NCBI GenBank assembly: GCA_001800515.1
Contig: MGVN01000075.1
Location: 1 to 25,847 of the forward strand
Reading direction: 5' to 3'
DNA: 25,847 nt
Origin: Elusimicrobia bacterium RIFOXYB2_FULL_49_7
Lineage (GTDB): Bacteria > Fibrobacterota > OXYB2-FULL-49-7
Below are positions 10,501 through 17,238 of this stretch, piece by piece (position 1 is the first letter of the stretch; each line of letters opens with the position of its first letter). Both the position numbers and the translations under genes were made by a program. Below the pieces are notes generated by a model. That model saw nothing but the letters and a program-made list of their open reading frames with translations, did not search any database and was not told where the DNA came from.

Positions 10501-10818
10501 GCCGGATTCCGCAAGGGCCACGCCCATGTTAAGGCCGGTCTGGCCGCCCAAAGTGGGCAACAGGGAATCGGGTCGTTCCTTGGCAATGATTTTCTCTATG
10601 ATTTCCGGGGTAATGGGTTCGATGTAGGTGTGGTCTGCCAGTTCGGGGTCGGTCATGATAGTGGCCGGGTTACTGTTGATGAGCACCACTTCGATGCCTT
10701 CGTTTTTCAATACCTTGCAGGCCTGGGAACCCGAATAGTCGAATTCACATGATTGGCCGATGACAATGGGACCGGAACCGATGATGAGGATTTTTTTAAT
10801 GGATTTATCTCTGGGCAA
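7588..10818 (-). CDS. carB: Carbamoyl-phosphate synthase, large subunit
   Basis: CarB makes carbamoyl phosphate from bicarbonate, two ATP and ammonia delivered by CarA. The 1076 residues are a full-length internally duplicated enzyme. Half one (1-400) starts with [19 protein letters not shown] and contains the ATP-grasp motif [14 protein letters not shown] near 297-310. The oligomerisation region is about 400-555. Half two starts near 565 with [17 protein letters not shown] and has [11 protein letters not shown] near 843-853. The C-terminal MGS-like allosteric domain (about 944-1076) keeps the effector-site run [11 protein letters not shown] (1016-1026), so control by UMP, IMP or ornithine is likely, as in E. 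coli. It starts 5 nt after the pyrG stop and ends 7 nt before purF. Confidence 0.97.
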   Translation of the reverse strand: MPRDKSIKKILIIGSGPIVIGQSCEFDYSGSQACKVLKNEGIEVVLINSNPATIMTDPELADHTYIEPITPEIIEKIIAKERPDSLLPTLGGQTGLNMGVALAESGVLKKYGVRMLGANLESINKAEKRDLFKKMIEDIGLDVPKSGLAHSMDEAMAIIEQVGFPAIIRPSFTLGGTGGNIAYNMSEYKRYAEWGLNLSPRRQILVEESVIGWKEYELEVMRDRKDNVVIVCSIENLDPMGVHTGDSITVAPAQTLTDKEYQAMRDAAIKIIRAVGVETGGSNIQFAVNPKNGRISVIEMNPRVSRSSALASKATGFPIAKMAAKLAIGYTLDEIPNDITKMTPACFEPTIDYCVVKWPRFTFEKFKNTDPTLTIQMKSVGEAMSIGRTFKEAFQKAIRSLEIGRFSLDNCYIDAEYRDPKTPVSFLKERIHRIYWDRLWYVAEGMRRKISMRELYKITGIDPWFLNAISDIVKYEKTLKDEATRKKSFSPETLRQAKIMGFADNYLASMLDIPELQLRKLRHAADVKAVYKTVDTCGAEFEAHTPYLYSTYERECEANPTKRRKVVILGGGPNRIGQGIEFDYCCVHAAFALKEIGVEAIMVNCNPETVSTDYDTSDKLFFEPLTFEDVMNIIDTEKPDGVIVQFGGQTPLKLANALKKAGVPIIGTSPESIDRAEDRKLFWEVIHKLKLKQPESGTARSYEETIKIAKRIGYPLLIRPSFVLGGRAMEIVYDETTLKATVERAIAASPDHPILIDKFLSDAAEVDVDAIADGKTVVVAGVMEHIEEAGIHSGDSACSLPPVTLKPKIVTEIKRQTKLLAKELDVRGLINIQYAVKDDMIYILEVNPRASRTVPFVSKTIGVPLAKLAAKVQAGMTLKQLKFTKEKSVDYVAVKEAVFPFLKFPGVDTLLGPEMLSTGEVMGISPDFAMAYAKSQMAAYNPLPKKGRVFVSVKDEDKQKIVELARELHQMGFKIIATKGTCLELIKHNIPSEFVLKISEGRPNIVDRMEAQEIDLLINTSVGKQSIQDSYSIRRTALERGIPYVTTKRAATAVVQAMKRLNSGLLEVQSIQQYYR

Positions 10819-10823
10819 GGGAA

Positions 10824-12485
10824 TCAGCCTTTCTGAGTATCGTTTGAATATTGAATAGCACTTTTAATCAGATGATAGAAAAAGGCATCCGGTTTTTCAG
10901 GCCGACTGGTGAGTTCCGGATGGAACTGGCACCCGACAAAATAGGGATGATCCGGTAATTCCATGACCTGCATGATGCGTTTATCCTCGGCTCGACCGGA
11001 AAAGACCATGCCCGCCTTCTGGAGGGTGTCGATGTAATCGGGATTGACCTCATAACGGTGGCGGAAACGACGGCGTACGGAATCGGCTTTCAGAATGCGG
11101 TGGGCCAAAGTCCCTTTTTTTATGATCACATCATGGCCGCCCAACCGCATGGTGGCCCCTTTGTCCTTGATTTTTCTTTGTTCAGGCAGAAAGTCAATAA
11201 CCGGGTCTGTCACCTTTTTGCCCTCTTGTTTGGCTTCCGTGGTATTAGCGCCTTTGAGGCCGCAGACCGAACGGGCAAATTCGACCACAGCGAGTTGCAT
11301 GCCATAGCAGATGCCCAGAAAGGGAACCTTATTTTCGCGGCAATAGGTGATGGTCTTGATTTTGCCTTCAATGCCCCGCATTCCAAAGCCGCCAGGGACA
11401 ATGACGCCTTGTACACCTGCTAAAATGTCAACGGGATCCGCATTGCCGGTTTCAATGCCGTCCGTATCGACCCATTTGATGTTGATCTTGACATTGAGGT
11501 GGGCACCGCAATGGGTCAGTGCTTCAATGATACTGGCATAAGAGTCTTCAAGGGCCGTGTATTTTCCGCACAGGGCAATGGTGACTGTTTTTTCGGGCTG
11601 GACCAGATTGCGTTTGATGGATTCCACCACCTCGCGCCATACCTTAAGTTCCGGCGGGCTGTAAATGGAGAGCTTTTTATGGAGCAGTTCGACCAACCCT
11701 TCGTTTTCATAGATCACCGGCACTTCATAAACACATTTCACATCCGGACCGGAGATGACCGCCTCTTTTTCCAGGTTGCAATAAAGGGATATCTTGTCCT
11801 TAATGACCGGTGTGAGGTATTCCTGGCAGCGGCCGATGATGATGTCCGGCTCAATACCCAATTCATTGAGCGCTTTGACACTCATTTGCGTGGGTTTGGT
11901 CTTTTGTTCGTTGACTCCGCTGGGTACGGGGATATAGGTGAGGTGGATAAAGACGATATTGTCGCGGCCTACCTCGTTTTTGAGCTGGCGGACCGCTTCA
12001 ATATAAAATTGGTTCTCCAAATCGCCGACCGTGCCGCCGATTTCGATGATGGCCAGGTCCGCCTTTTCCTCCTGTACGACCTGGTGGAACATCTGTTTGA
12101 TTTCCGTGGTTACATGAGGGATGAACTGGACCGTTTTGCCCAGGTAGTCGCCGCGCCGCTCTTTTTCGAGGATGCGCTTGAAGACCTTGCCCATGGTCAG
12201 GTTCCAGTCGAACTTGGCGGTGACCCCAATGAACCGTTCATAGTGGCCGAAATCCATGTCCACTTCGCCGCCATCGTCCAGAACGAAAACTTCGCCATGT
12301 TCGATGGGGTTCATGGTACCGGGATCCGTATTCAGATAGCCGTCGCATTTGATGGGAACTATTTTGAGGCGGGAGGAGAGAAGTTTACCGATGCTGGCAC
12401 TGGCGATGCCCTTACCCAGACCGGAGAGCACTCCCCCGGTAATGACAATAAATTTCGGCGATTTTGGGGTTTTGTTGGACGCCAT
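10824..12485 (-). CDS. pyrG: CTP synthase
   Basis: PyrG aminates UTP to CTP using ATP and glutamine. The 553-residue protein has both expected domains. The amidoligase domain (about 1-285) has its ATP loop at SGLGKG (21-26). The class I glutamine amidotransferase domain (about 298-545) has Cys393 in GICYGMQ and His522/Glu524 in FHPE. GTP-activation and oxyanion features such as PGGFGMRG (364-371) are present. It differs from the E. coli-like pattern near residues 46-84, where [19 protein letters not shown] replaces the usual QHGEVFVTDDGAETDLD and is nearer to the form seen in eukaryotic enzymes. It is the first gene of the operon. The Shine-Dalgarno is weak and I could not identify a convincing promoter upstream. 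Confidence 0.97.
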   Translation of the reverse strand: MASNKTPKSPKFIVITGGVLSGLGKGIASASIGKLLSSRLKIVPIKCDGYLNTDPGTMNPIEHGEVFVLDDGGEVDMDFGHYERFIGVTAKFDWNLTMGKVFKRILEKERRGDYLGKTVQFIPHVTTEIKQMFHQVVQEEKADLAIIEIGGTVGDLENQFYIEAVRQLKNEVGRDNIVFIHLTYIPVPSGVNEQKTKPTQMSVKALNELGIEPDIIIGRCQEYLTPVIKDKISLYCNLEKEAVISGPDVKCVYEVPVIYENEGLVELLHKKLSIYSPPELKVWREVVESIKRNLVQPEKTVTIALCGKYTALEDSYASIIEALTHCGAHLNVKINIKWVDTDGIETGNADPVDILAGVQGVIVPGGFGMRGIEGKIKTITYCRENKVPFLGICYGMQLAVVEFARSVCGLKGANTTEAKQEGKKVTDPVIDFLPEQRKIKDKGATMRLGGHDVIIKKGTLAHRILKADSVRRRFRHRYEVNPDYIDTLQKAGMVFSGRAEDKRIMQVMELPDHPYFVGCQFHPELTSRPEKPDAFFYHLIKSAIQYSNDTQKG

Positions 12486-12859
12486 TTCTGTTTTTACCCG
12501 ATAGAATATTGGTTCTGGCAGGAAGAAAAGGCAATGGAAAAAGCGGTAGTTTTACCTTTTTTATAGGGTCTAATGAAGATTATCTTCTTTTTTTGCATCA
12601 ATAAAATGAAATAAATTTTAAATCTTTAGTTTTGCAATTCATTGTACTTAGGCTTGTTATCCTATCCAGCTTAAAACAGAAGATGAAGTAAGGTTAAGTG
12701 CTTATTGTTTCCTGTTATTTCTTCTGATTTTTCCCCATTTTTTGCCTTTTGCATGAAAACCATTGATTCTATTTGGCTGTCGCGGGAATTTCTATTATAG
12801 TTTGTCTTTTGGCAAAGAATTGCATTTATTGAAAATCAGTATATGAAGTATATGCCACA

Positions 12860-13207
12860 TCACTCAAGTCTGATATATCCTGTTGCTGCTACACTGAAGG
12901 TGACGCTTTGGCCAACCAACCGCCCTTGCGCCACAGGCTGAACTGTAATTACCGGCGCCCGATGAACCCAGAGTTTCGCAGATGAACTTGTGACCTCCCC
13001 AGCATTATTTGAAATATTGACAGCATATAAACCGGAGTCCGCAAAGGCAGCCGCGCCAATTGAATAAATCGAAGAAGTAGCACCCGGAATAATTGCCTCA
13101 TCTTTGCCCTTTCACTTCAAAAGAACAAGTTTAATCAGTTTAGATTCTGATCCGGCAATAAGCCGTGCCACATAAAGGCCGTAATCAAACGCAAAAATAC
13201 CATCCAT
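12860..13207 (-). pseudogene. Remnants of surface proteins: T9SS-type C-terminal tail plus Ig-like domain
   Basis: From an ATG at 13207 the minus strand reads 31 codons ending in YGLYVARLIAG and KLIKLVLLK, then TGA (13114-13112). The pattern GxYxxRLxAG...KLVLL(K) at a C-terminus is that of T9SS or FlgD-like sorting domains. The same frame continues past the TGA for 83 codons to a second TGA at 12862-12860, giving an Ig-like module: KGKDEAIIPGATSS, then AFADSGLYAVNISNNAG, then the start of a second repeat with APVITVQPVAQG and VGQSVTFSVAATG. No full-length gene is possible, so these are fragments of one or two broken secreted-protein genes. The TGA falls where Ig domains of this type usually have the core Trp (TGG). 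No start signal precedes the fragments. Confidence 0.65.
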
Positions 13208-13214
13208 TTTTTTC

Positions 13215-13243
13215 TGGACGCGGGTTATACTCAATATTATATT
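13215..13243 (+). promoter_or_regulatory. Sigma70-type promoter for the nucleotidyltransferase-fold gene
   Basis: TGGACG (13215-13220) and TATATT (13238-13243) are separated by 17 bp. Transcription would begin near 13250, about 25 nt before the ATG at 13275. The -10 hexamer lies between the arms of the inverted repeat at 13224-13256. Confidence 0.5.
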
Positions 13244-13256
13244 ATGTGAGTATAAC
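13224..13256. promoter_or_regulatory. Perfect 10-bp inverted repeat overlapping the promoter (probable operator)
   Basis: GTTATACTCA (13224-13233) and TGAGTATAAC (13247-13256) are exact inverted copies with a 13-bp spacer that contains the -10 hexamer. The arm centres lie 23 bp apart, about two helix turns, as expected for a dimeric repressor site. The sequence supports an operator; the protein that binds is unknown. Confidence 0.6.
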
Positions 13257-13274
13257 TAAATTTGGCTGAATACC

Positions 13275-14282
13275 ATGACACGAATCGACAGCGAAACCAT
13301 TGCCCTGTATGCCGATCTGCATGAACGGCTTGAAATAGCCGATAAAATGCGTTCCATTGCCACCCTTTCCGGAGAATTTGTCACCAAGAAGATTAAAGGG
13401 GGGCTATACCATTATTTCCAGGCCACATTGCCCTTTGGCAGAACCCAGATATACCTTGGCTCGGATAACCCGGAAATTCAAAGCTTAATTCAAAACCGGA
13501 CAGAAGGCATAGCTCAAACGGAATCGGATCAACGGCTTTTTAAGCGCCTGGGAGCACAAATCATGGCTGGTCATGTGACGCCTGTACCAAACGAAATGGC
13601 CAAGGTCATAAGCAAGTTATCGGATTGCGCCCTTTTCCATGCAGGTGCAGTTTTAGTTGGAAGCATTGCCTTTAAGGTCTTGGAAACCCATCTTGGGGTT
13701 CGATTTGGCAACCATGTTACCACCACCCAGGACATTGATATTGCCGGAAGTCTGAGAGTGACACTGGCTATTCCTGACAGCAAAACAGATATCCCATCCG
13801 CCATTGCTGCTCTGAAAATGGGCTTTTTTCCGGTTCCGGGATTTTCACATAAAGACCCTTCCACCTCGTATGCCATCCGAGGCAAAACACTCCGCCTGGA
13901 TTTGCTGACTCTGCAGGAAAAGGGGCGCGAAGAGCCGGTCTTTATTTCCCGATTCAATGCAGCTGCTCAACCCCTCAAATACCTTGATTACCTGATTGAA
14001 GATCCCATTAAGGCAGTGCTCATCTGTGGCACCCCTTTTCTGGTGACTGTGCCTCAGCCCGCCCGTTTTGCCTTGCATAAGTTGCTGATTTCACAGAAAA
14101 GGAACCTTTCGTCTGCTGCCAAGAAACAAAAGGATATTTTACAAGCAAAGTTGCTTTTAGAGGTGCTTCAGGAAGATCGGCCCGGTGATATTGACATGGC
14201 CAGAACAGAACTGATCAAAAAAGGGGCGAATTGGGAGAAAAAGCTTCTTAAAGCGAGTCAGGAAAATCATATTCTGCTTTAA
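13275..14282 (+). CDS. GSU2403-family nucleotidyltransferase-fold protein
   Basis: This 335-residue protein fits the GSU2403 family (Pfam NTP_transf_8). The nucleotidyltransferase core is visible: Gly129-Ser130 in VLVGSIAF, then TTTQDIDIA with Asp153 and Asp155, and a probable third acidic residue, Asp209, in LRLDLLT. The family-typical C-terminal part follows: PLKYLDYLIED (233-243) and VPQPARFALHKLLIS (259-273). Such proteins probably transfer a nucleotide to an unknown target. Some relatives of the fold act as toxins or antitoxins, but no HEPN or antitoxin partner gene is adjacent here. The gene stands alone, has only a weak ribosome binding site, lies next to gene debris and has an operator-like palindrome over its promoter, all consistent with an acquired, self-regulated unit. 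The substrate is unknown. Confidence 0.8.
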   Translation: MTRIDSETIALYADLHERLEIADKMRSIATLSGEFVTKKIKGGLYHYFQATLPFGRTQIYLGSDNPEIQSLIQNRTEGIAQTESDQRLFKRLGAQIMAGHVTPVPNEMAKVISKLSDCALFHAGAVLVGSIAFKVLETHLGVRFGNHVTTTQDIDIAGSLRVTLAIPDSKTDIPSAIAALKMGFFPVPGFSHKDPSTSYAIRGKTLRLDLLTLQEKGREEPVFISRFNAAAQPLKYLDYLIEDPIKAVLICGTPFLVTVPQPARFALHKLLISQKRNLSSAAKKQKDILQAKLLLEVLQEDRPGDIDMARTELIKKGANWEKKLLKASQENHILL

Positions 14283-14309
14283 AGGTGTTAGGCCTTTAAT
14301 TTAATTAAG

Positions 14310-14338
14310 TTGACTTTTTCCGACGAGTTAAGTATATT
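14310..14338 (+). promoter_or_regulatory. Strong sigma70-type promoter for the RRM protein gene
   Basis: TTGACT (14310-14315), a 17-bp spacer and TATATT (14333-14338) match the consensus at 10 of 12 positions. Transcription should start near 14345, leaving a leader of about 220 nt before the ATG at 14567, unusually long compared with the other leaders in the window. Confidence 0.7.
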
Positions 14339-14344
14339 TATCGA

Positions 14345-14566
14345 CAGTAGTATCCAAATTCACGAAAGGGCGAAACCACTATCCGCAACGAATGCGGTTT
14401 GATGAAGCAAAATACGGAAGTAAACCGTTATAATGTGATTTTTCGGGACCGTTCCCTTATCTGTCGCCCAACGAAACTACTCACACCCGATACGGTAGCA
14501 TTATACATACTATTCGACTATTCTTCATAACCCCATCATTCTCTTCACAACTAAAAAGGAGCATTC
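14345..14566 (+). ncRNA. Long 5' leader with a predicted closed multi-helix RNA structure
   Basis: GGGCGA (14368-14373) can pair perfectly with TCGCCC (14464-14469). The segment between can form three hairpins: CCGCA/TGCGG (14383-14387 with 14393-14397, loop ACGAA), ACGG/CCGT (14414-14417 with 14425-14428, 7-nt loop) and GGGA/TCCC (14445-14448 with 14453-14456, 4-nt loop). Together these make a four-way junction of about 102 nt. About 70 nt of pyrimidine-rich, probably single-stranded RNA follow before the Shine-Dalgarno AAGGAG. This layout would suit a cis-regulatory RNA, for example a cold-responsive or autoregulatory leader. I match it to no known riboswitch class. Individual stems are short, so chance folding is not excluded. 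Confidence 0.45.
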
Positions 14567-14953
14567 ATGAATCTCTACGTCGGCAACCTGTCACAGGAAG
14601 TCACAGACCAGGACCTAAAGGAAGCGTTCAGCGCTTTCGGCGAAGTTTCTTCGTGCCAGGTCATCAAGGACAAGTTCACACGCGAATCCCGTGGGTTCGG
14701 TTTTGTGGAAATGTCGGATAAAACGGCCGCTGATACGGCCATCAACAGCTTGAACGGCAAAGATTTCCACGGTAAGAGTCTGACCGTGAACGAAGCGCGC
14801 CCCCGTACGGAAGGCGGCGGTCGCGGTGGCAATCGTGGTGGCGGTTTCGGCGGCGGCAACCGTGGTGGCGGCTATGGCGGCGGCGGCGGTCGTGGCGGCA
14901 ACGGCGGCGGTTACGGTGGCGGTCGGGATGGCGGCAATCGTCGTTCCTGGTAA
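14567..14953 (+). CDS. Glycine-rich RRM RNA-binding protein
   Basis: This 128-residue protein has one RNA recognition motif (residues 2-78) with RNP2 LYVGNL (3-8) and RNP1 RGFGFVEM (42-49), including the aromatic residues that stack on RNA bases. Residues 82-128 are a low-complexity tail of RGG and GGG repeats with Tyr, Phe and Asn, ending RRSW. This design is shared with the Rbp proteins of cyanobacteria and other bacteria and with plant glycine-rich proteins, many of which are cold-induced RNA chaperones. Such a role is inferred here. AAGGAG precedes the ATG. The gene is a single-gene transcription unit, with its own promoter, a long structured leader and a strong terminator 30 nt downstream. 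The leader could be the target of autoregulation. Confidence 0.93.
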   Translation: MNLYVGNLSQEVTDQDLKEAFSAFGEVSSCQVIKDKFTRESRGFGFVEMSDKTAADTAINSLNGKDFHGKSLTVNEARPRTEGGGRGGNRGGGFGGGNRGGGYGGGGGRGGNGGGYGGGRDGGNRRSW

Positions 14954-14982
14954 CTTGTCATTCTTATAATAGCGATGTTTAT

Positions 14983-15019
14983 AAAAACGGCGATCTTTTA
15001 AAAGAGGTCGCCGTTTTTT
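14983..15019 (+). terminator. Strong Rho-independent terminator after the RRM gene
   Basis: AAAAACGGCGA (14983-14993) pairs perfectly with TCGCCGTTTTT (15008-15018). The loop itself contains the self-complementary TCTTTTAAAAGA. The stem ends in a run of six T. The A-rich 5' arm could let it work in both directions. Confidence 0.9.
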
Positions 15020-15037
15020 AATACTTACTTATTCAAA

Positions 15038-15334
15038 ATGAAACGTCAGAATAATCGTTGGTATGACCATTCTCCAGCCTTGGCCCGTTGCCTGGACGGA
15101 CTCAAGACCATGTCTTCTGCGAAGCGAAAGAAGCTGGTAGTCGCGCTGTTAGAAATGATTTGTAAAAAGAATCCGGAACTAATCGGCATTGCCATGTTCA
15201 AATTTCCACTGGACCCGCATAGTCGGCGGTGGTTTGATAAGAATCCTTATCTGTGGCTTCTTTTTCACAGTTTGAAGAATGCGGATAGTCGTTTTTTACG
15301 GAAAGTGGTCAATTTTTTTCGTCACGAAATTTAA
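15038..15334 (+). CDS. Small hypothetical protein
   Basis: This 98-residue basic protein starts NNRWYDHSP, has two predicted helices (SSAKRKKLVVALLEMICKK and the stretch after FDKNP) and ends in a Lys/Arg/His-rich tail, KVVNFFRHEI. There is no signal peptide or clear transmembrane segment. I recognise no named family. The positive charge would suit nucleic-acid or ribosome contact, but that is speculation. It begins 19 nt after the RRM terminator with no Shine-Dalgarno. It therefore either needs its own promoter, which I could not place, or depends on read-through. Its stop codon lies inside the hairpin shared with the convergent oxidoreductase gene. Confidence 0.6.
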   Translation: MKRQNNRWYDHSPALARCLDGLKTMSSAKRKKLVVALLEMICKKNPELIGIAMFKFPLDPHSRRWFDKNPYLWLLFHSLKNADSRFLRKVVNFFRHEI

Positions 15335-15353
15335 TTCGGTTAGGCCGAGTTAA
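15331..15353. terminator. Hairpin between convergent genes, containing both stop codons
   Basis: TTAATTCGG (15331-15339) pairs with CCGAGTTAA (15345-15353) in a 9-bp stem with one G-T pair and loop TTAGG. The plus-strand stop is at 15332-15334 and the minus-strand stop at 15350-15352, one in each arm. There is no long T run on either side, so it may be a weak bidirectional terminator or a 3'-end protecting hairpin. Confidence 0.5.
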
Positions 15354-16390
15354 ACTATCGGTTCGATCCGACCGCTTTTTTCTGCACGTGCCATGGCTTC
15401 TAAGACTTTAATACCCATTACAATGCGTTGGCGGTAACTATCATCCGCGATGTCATTGCCCTGAACAGCGCGATAAAAAGCCTCCCAATGATAGGAATGA
15501 GACACTGAAAGCACGGCCCGTTCAAAGGCTGAACGCTGGGGCGTCGGAGCGTTCCGACATAAAATCAACACAGTATCGGTTTGGAGTGATGAGATATCTG
15601 CAGTGCAAATATTGACATAAATCGTGGCGCGTTCGAAATTCAGGGTGAGCATGGGCCGGTGGTCTTGTCCATCCGCTATGCAGAAGGACACAAAAATATT
15701 CCCCAAGGCGCCATTGCGAAATTGAAGGGACATTTGTGCATTGTCCGGCGTGGGCCGCCCGGTCAGGATACGACTCTCCATCACGGACAGGGAGTCGGGT
15801 TCCCCCAGCAGATCGATTATATAATTGATGAGATAAATGCCTATTCGGAAAATGGGGGCTGCCGGACATTGCTCCGGATCATCATACCAGGTGTGATCCG
15901 CGGCGCGGGGCTTATACGCCCACATTTCCGCCCGGCATCCGATAATCCGCCCGAGATTGAATTTATCCACCCATTCCCGTATTTGATGGATAAACGGTGG
16001 CGGATGAGTGGAGGGGGAATTCAGGTGAACCGCTTTTCCCAAGGATTTTGCCTCAGCCAGCACCTGTTCCGCGGAAAATGCATTGCGTTCAAAGGGTTTG
16101 GTGGTCATAACATGCCGGCCGGAGCGGATAATCTTCTGGATTAGAGCGGCCCGGTTACCGGGCGGGGTCATCAAAGCAATGGCGTGAATGGTTGGATTAG
16201 TCAGTAGCGCGTCCAGGCTTTGGGCAATCGGAAGACCACCGTGTTGGGCGGACACCTGTTTTGCCAGGTCAATATCAAGATCACAGATGGAAACCAGATT
16301 GAACCATTTGCTTACCTCGGAGGACAACAGGTCTTGTACGATAACATTGCCAAAACGTAATCCTACGACAGCGATATTAACTTGGTTCAT
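15350..16390 (-). CDS. Gfo/Idh/MocA-family oxidoreductase
   Basis: This 346-residue protein has the family's two-domain form: an N-terminal Rossmann domain (about 1-122) and a C-terminal alpha/beta domain. The nucleotide loop is GLRFGN (10-15). Lys98 in TTKPFE is the conserved catalytic lysine of the usual EKP motif, with the Glu replaced by Thr. The stretch RIGIYLIN (182-189) is where many members have a GxHxxD-like motif; here the His is Tyr and the Asp is Asn, seen in some sugar-modifying relatives. Members oxidise or reduce sugars and related compounds with NAD(P). The substrate is not predictable here. It has its own promoter (16486-16458), no clear Shine-Dalgarno, and stands alone between convergent and divergent neighbours. 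Confidence 0.87.
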   Translation of the reverse strand: MNQVNIAVVGLRFGNVIVQDLLSSEVSKWFNLVSICDLDIDLAKQVSAQHGGLPIAQSLDALLTNPTIHAIALMTPPGNRAALIQKIIRSGRHVMTTKPFERNAFSAEQVLAEAKSLGKAVHLNSPSTHPPPFIHQIREWVDKFNLGRIIGCRAEMWAYKPRAADHTWYDDPEQCPAAPIFRIGIYLINYIIDLLGEPDSLSVMESRILTGRPTPDNAQMSLQFRNGALGNIFVSFCIADGQDHRPMLTLNFERATIYVNICTADISSLQTDTVLILCRNAPTPQRSAFERAVLSVSHSYHWEAFYRAVQGNDIADDSYRQRIVMGIKVLEAMARAEKSGRIEPIV

Positions 16391-16457
16391 GATGGCTAAA
16401 ATAGGCGCTTAGGATTTCGGGATCAAGAAAAATATTGGCTCCTATCCGGAATGTACA

Positions 16458-16486
16458 ATAATATAGTATAGTATAAGCTTTCTCAA
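16458..16486 (-). promoter_or_regulatory. Sigma70-type promoter for the oxidoreductase gene
   Basis: On the minus strand TTGAGA (16486-16481), a 17-bp spacer and TATTAT (16463-16458) match the consensus at 10 of 12 positions. The leader to the ATG at 16390 would be about 60 nt. Confidence 0.65.
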
Positions 16487-16503
16487 ACACCCCTGTTTTG
16501 CTG

Positions 16504-16533
16504 TTGACTTGTGAAAACCTGAAAAGATATTTT
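16504..16533 (+). promoter_or_regulatory. Promoter of the yceD-rpmF-plsX-fab operon
   Basis: TTGACT (16504-16509), an 18-bp spacer and TATTTT (16528-16533). If this is used, transcription starts near 16540, only about 5 nt before the proposed TTG start at 16545, giving an almost leaderless mRNA. Confidence 0.5.
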
Positions 16534-16544
16534 TATCACTCATT

Positions 16545-17048
16545 TTGAAGATAGACATACAGTCTCTTGAATCCGGCATCAACCGGTTAGAGCTCACATT
16601 CAAGTCCGATGACTTGAAAACGGATATTGTGGAATGTCCTGTCAAAGGGACGCTGCAATTGACGATAGACAAAGCCGAGACGTCGCTTCTGTTTATCGGT
16701 GAGCTGAAAGCGGTGGCAAGTATGGCCTGTTCACGCTGCCTAAAACCGGTACGGATAAAATTCGAAATGGACTTCAGCTTCATGGCCAAAGAGGTGCTGA
16801 CCGGAGAGGATGAGGACGATGATTTGGACATCATGGCCTACAATCCGGGAGATAAGGAGATAGACATTGCTTCTGCGGTCTCTGAGGAAATCTTGGTCAA
16901 CCTGCCTATGAAGCCGGTTTGTAAGGAGAGTTGCAAGGGATTCTGTCCGATTTGCGGTATCAATAAGAATGAAAAGAAATGCGGCTGCAAGACAACGACC
17001 TACAGCCCCCTTCAAGAAGCGTTACTGAAACTTAAAAGGAGCGAATAA
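16545..17048 (+). CDS. yceD: YceD/DUF177 family protein
   Basis: This 167-residue protein is the YceD (DUF177) family member normally found directly before rpmF. The family is linked to 23S rRNA and ribosome assembly, and its position here agrees. CSRCLKPV (62-69) is the family signature. A second cysteine cluster (Cys126, 130, 134, 137, 146, 148) includes CPIC and CGC, so metal binding is likely, probably zinc. An acidic stretch (GEDEDDDLD) lies at 87-95. The start is taken as TTG at 16545 because it gives the usual N-terminus MKIDI and an in-frame stop lies about 30 bp upstream with no ATG or GTG between. There is no clear Shine-Dalgarno. It ends 1 nt before rpmF. Confidence 0.88.
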   Translation: MKIDIQSLESGINRLELTFKSDDLKTDIVECPVKGTLQLTIDKAETSLLFIGELKAVASMACSRCLKPVRIKFEMDFSFMAKEVLTGEDEDDDLDIMAYNPGDKEIDIASAVSEEILVNLPMKPVCKESCKGFCPICGINKNEKKCGCKTTTYSPLQEALLKLKRSE

Positions 17049-17049
17049 T

Positions 17050-17235
17050 ATGCCGGTACCAAAACGAAAACACTCCCATGCTCACACCTGTGCGCGCCGG
17101 GCGTCCAATTTTAAGCTTAAAGACAAGACCGTGACAAAATGCGGCCACTGCACCCAACCCATTGTTCCCCACCGTATTTGCCCTCATTGCGGTTATTACG
17201 GCGGCGTGGAAGTTATCCAGGTCTCAGAGGACTAA
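17050..17235 (+). CDS. rpmF: Ribosomal protein bL32
   Basis: This 61-residue basic protein opens MPVPKRK, the typical bL32 N-terminus, and belongs to the large ribosomal subunit. It keeps the four zinc-ribbon cysteines Cys31, Cys34 (CGHC), Cys44 and Cys47 (CPHC), so it is the zinc-binding form. It lies between yceD and plsX, the standard bacterial order, with gaps of 1 and 3 nt, so the three are almost certainly co-transcribed. The ribosome binding site (AAAAGGAG) is inside the end of yceD. Confidence 0.97.
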   Translation: MPVPKRKHSHAHTCARRASNFKLKDKTVTKCGHCTQPIVPHRICPHCGYYGGVEVIQVSED

Positions 17236-17238
17236 CGG

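Larger units (their letters stand above)
12486..13274. other. Gene-poor region between pyrG and the nucleotidyltransferase-fold gene
   Basis: No intact gene is visible in these 789 bp. The first about 370 bp (12486-12859) are AT-rich and must include the pyrG promoter on the minus strand, which I could not place. An isolated sigma70-like pair on the plus strand, TTGGCT (12773-12778) and TATAGT (12796-12801) with a 17-bp spacer, has no gene downstream. From 12860 to 13207 the minus strand carries decayed surface-protein fragments, described separately. The end holds the operator and promoter of the next gene. Confidence 0.7.

Noticed and set aside
11499..12566. A 355-codon open frame antisense to pyrG, and similar long frames antisense to carB (7855-8541, 9634-10194) and fabF (21383-22204)
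   Set aside because: They mirror strongly conserved genes on the other strand, have no family features of their own and lack ribosome binding sites. They are side effects of codon use.
12575..12594. Small hairpin GAAGA/TCTTC followed by seven T on the plus strand
   Set aside because: The stem is only 5 bp and AT-rich, with no plus-strand gene upstream to terminate.
12773..12801. Sigma70-like pair TTGGCT and TATAGT with a 17-bp spacer on the plus strand
   Set aside because: No gene or structured RNA is visible downstream. In AT-rich DNA such matches are expected by chance.
14361..14377. Leader sequence resembling the start of a c-di-GMP-I (GEMM) riboswitch (ACGAAAGGGCGAAACC)
   Set aside because: The second half of the GEMM core (GACGCAAAGCC and the CCTAAACC and GGGGTTACC segments) is absent, so the likeness is partial only.
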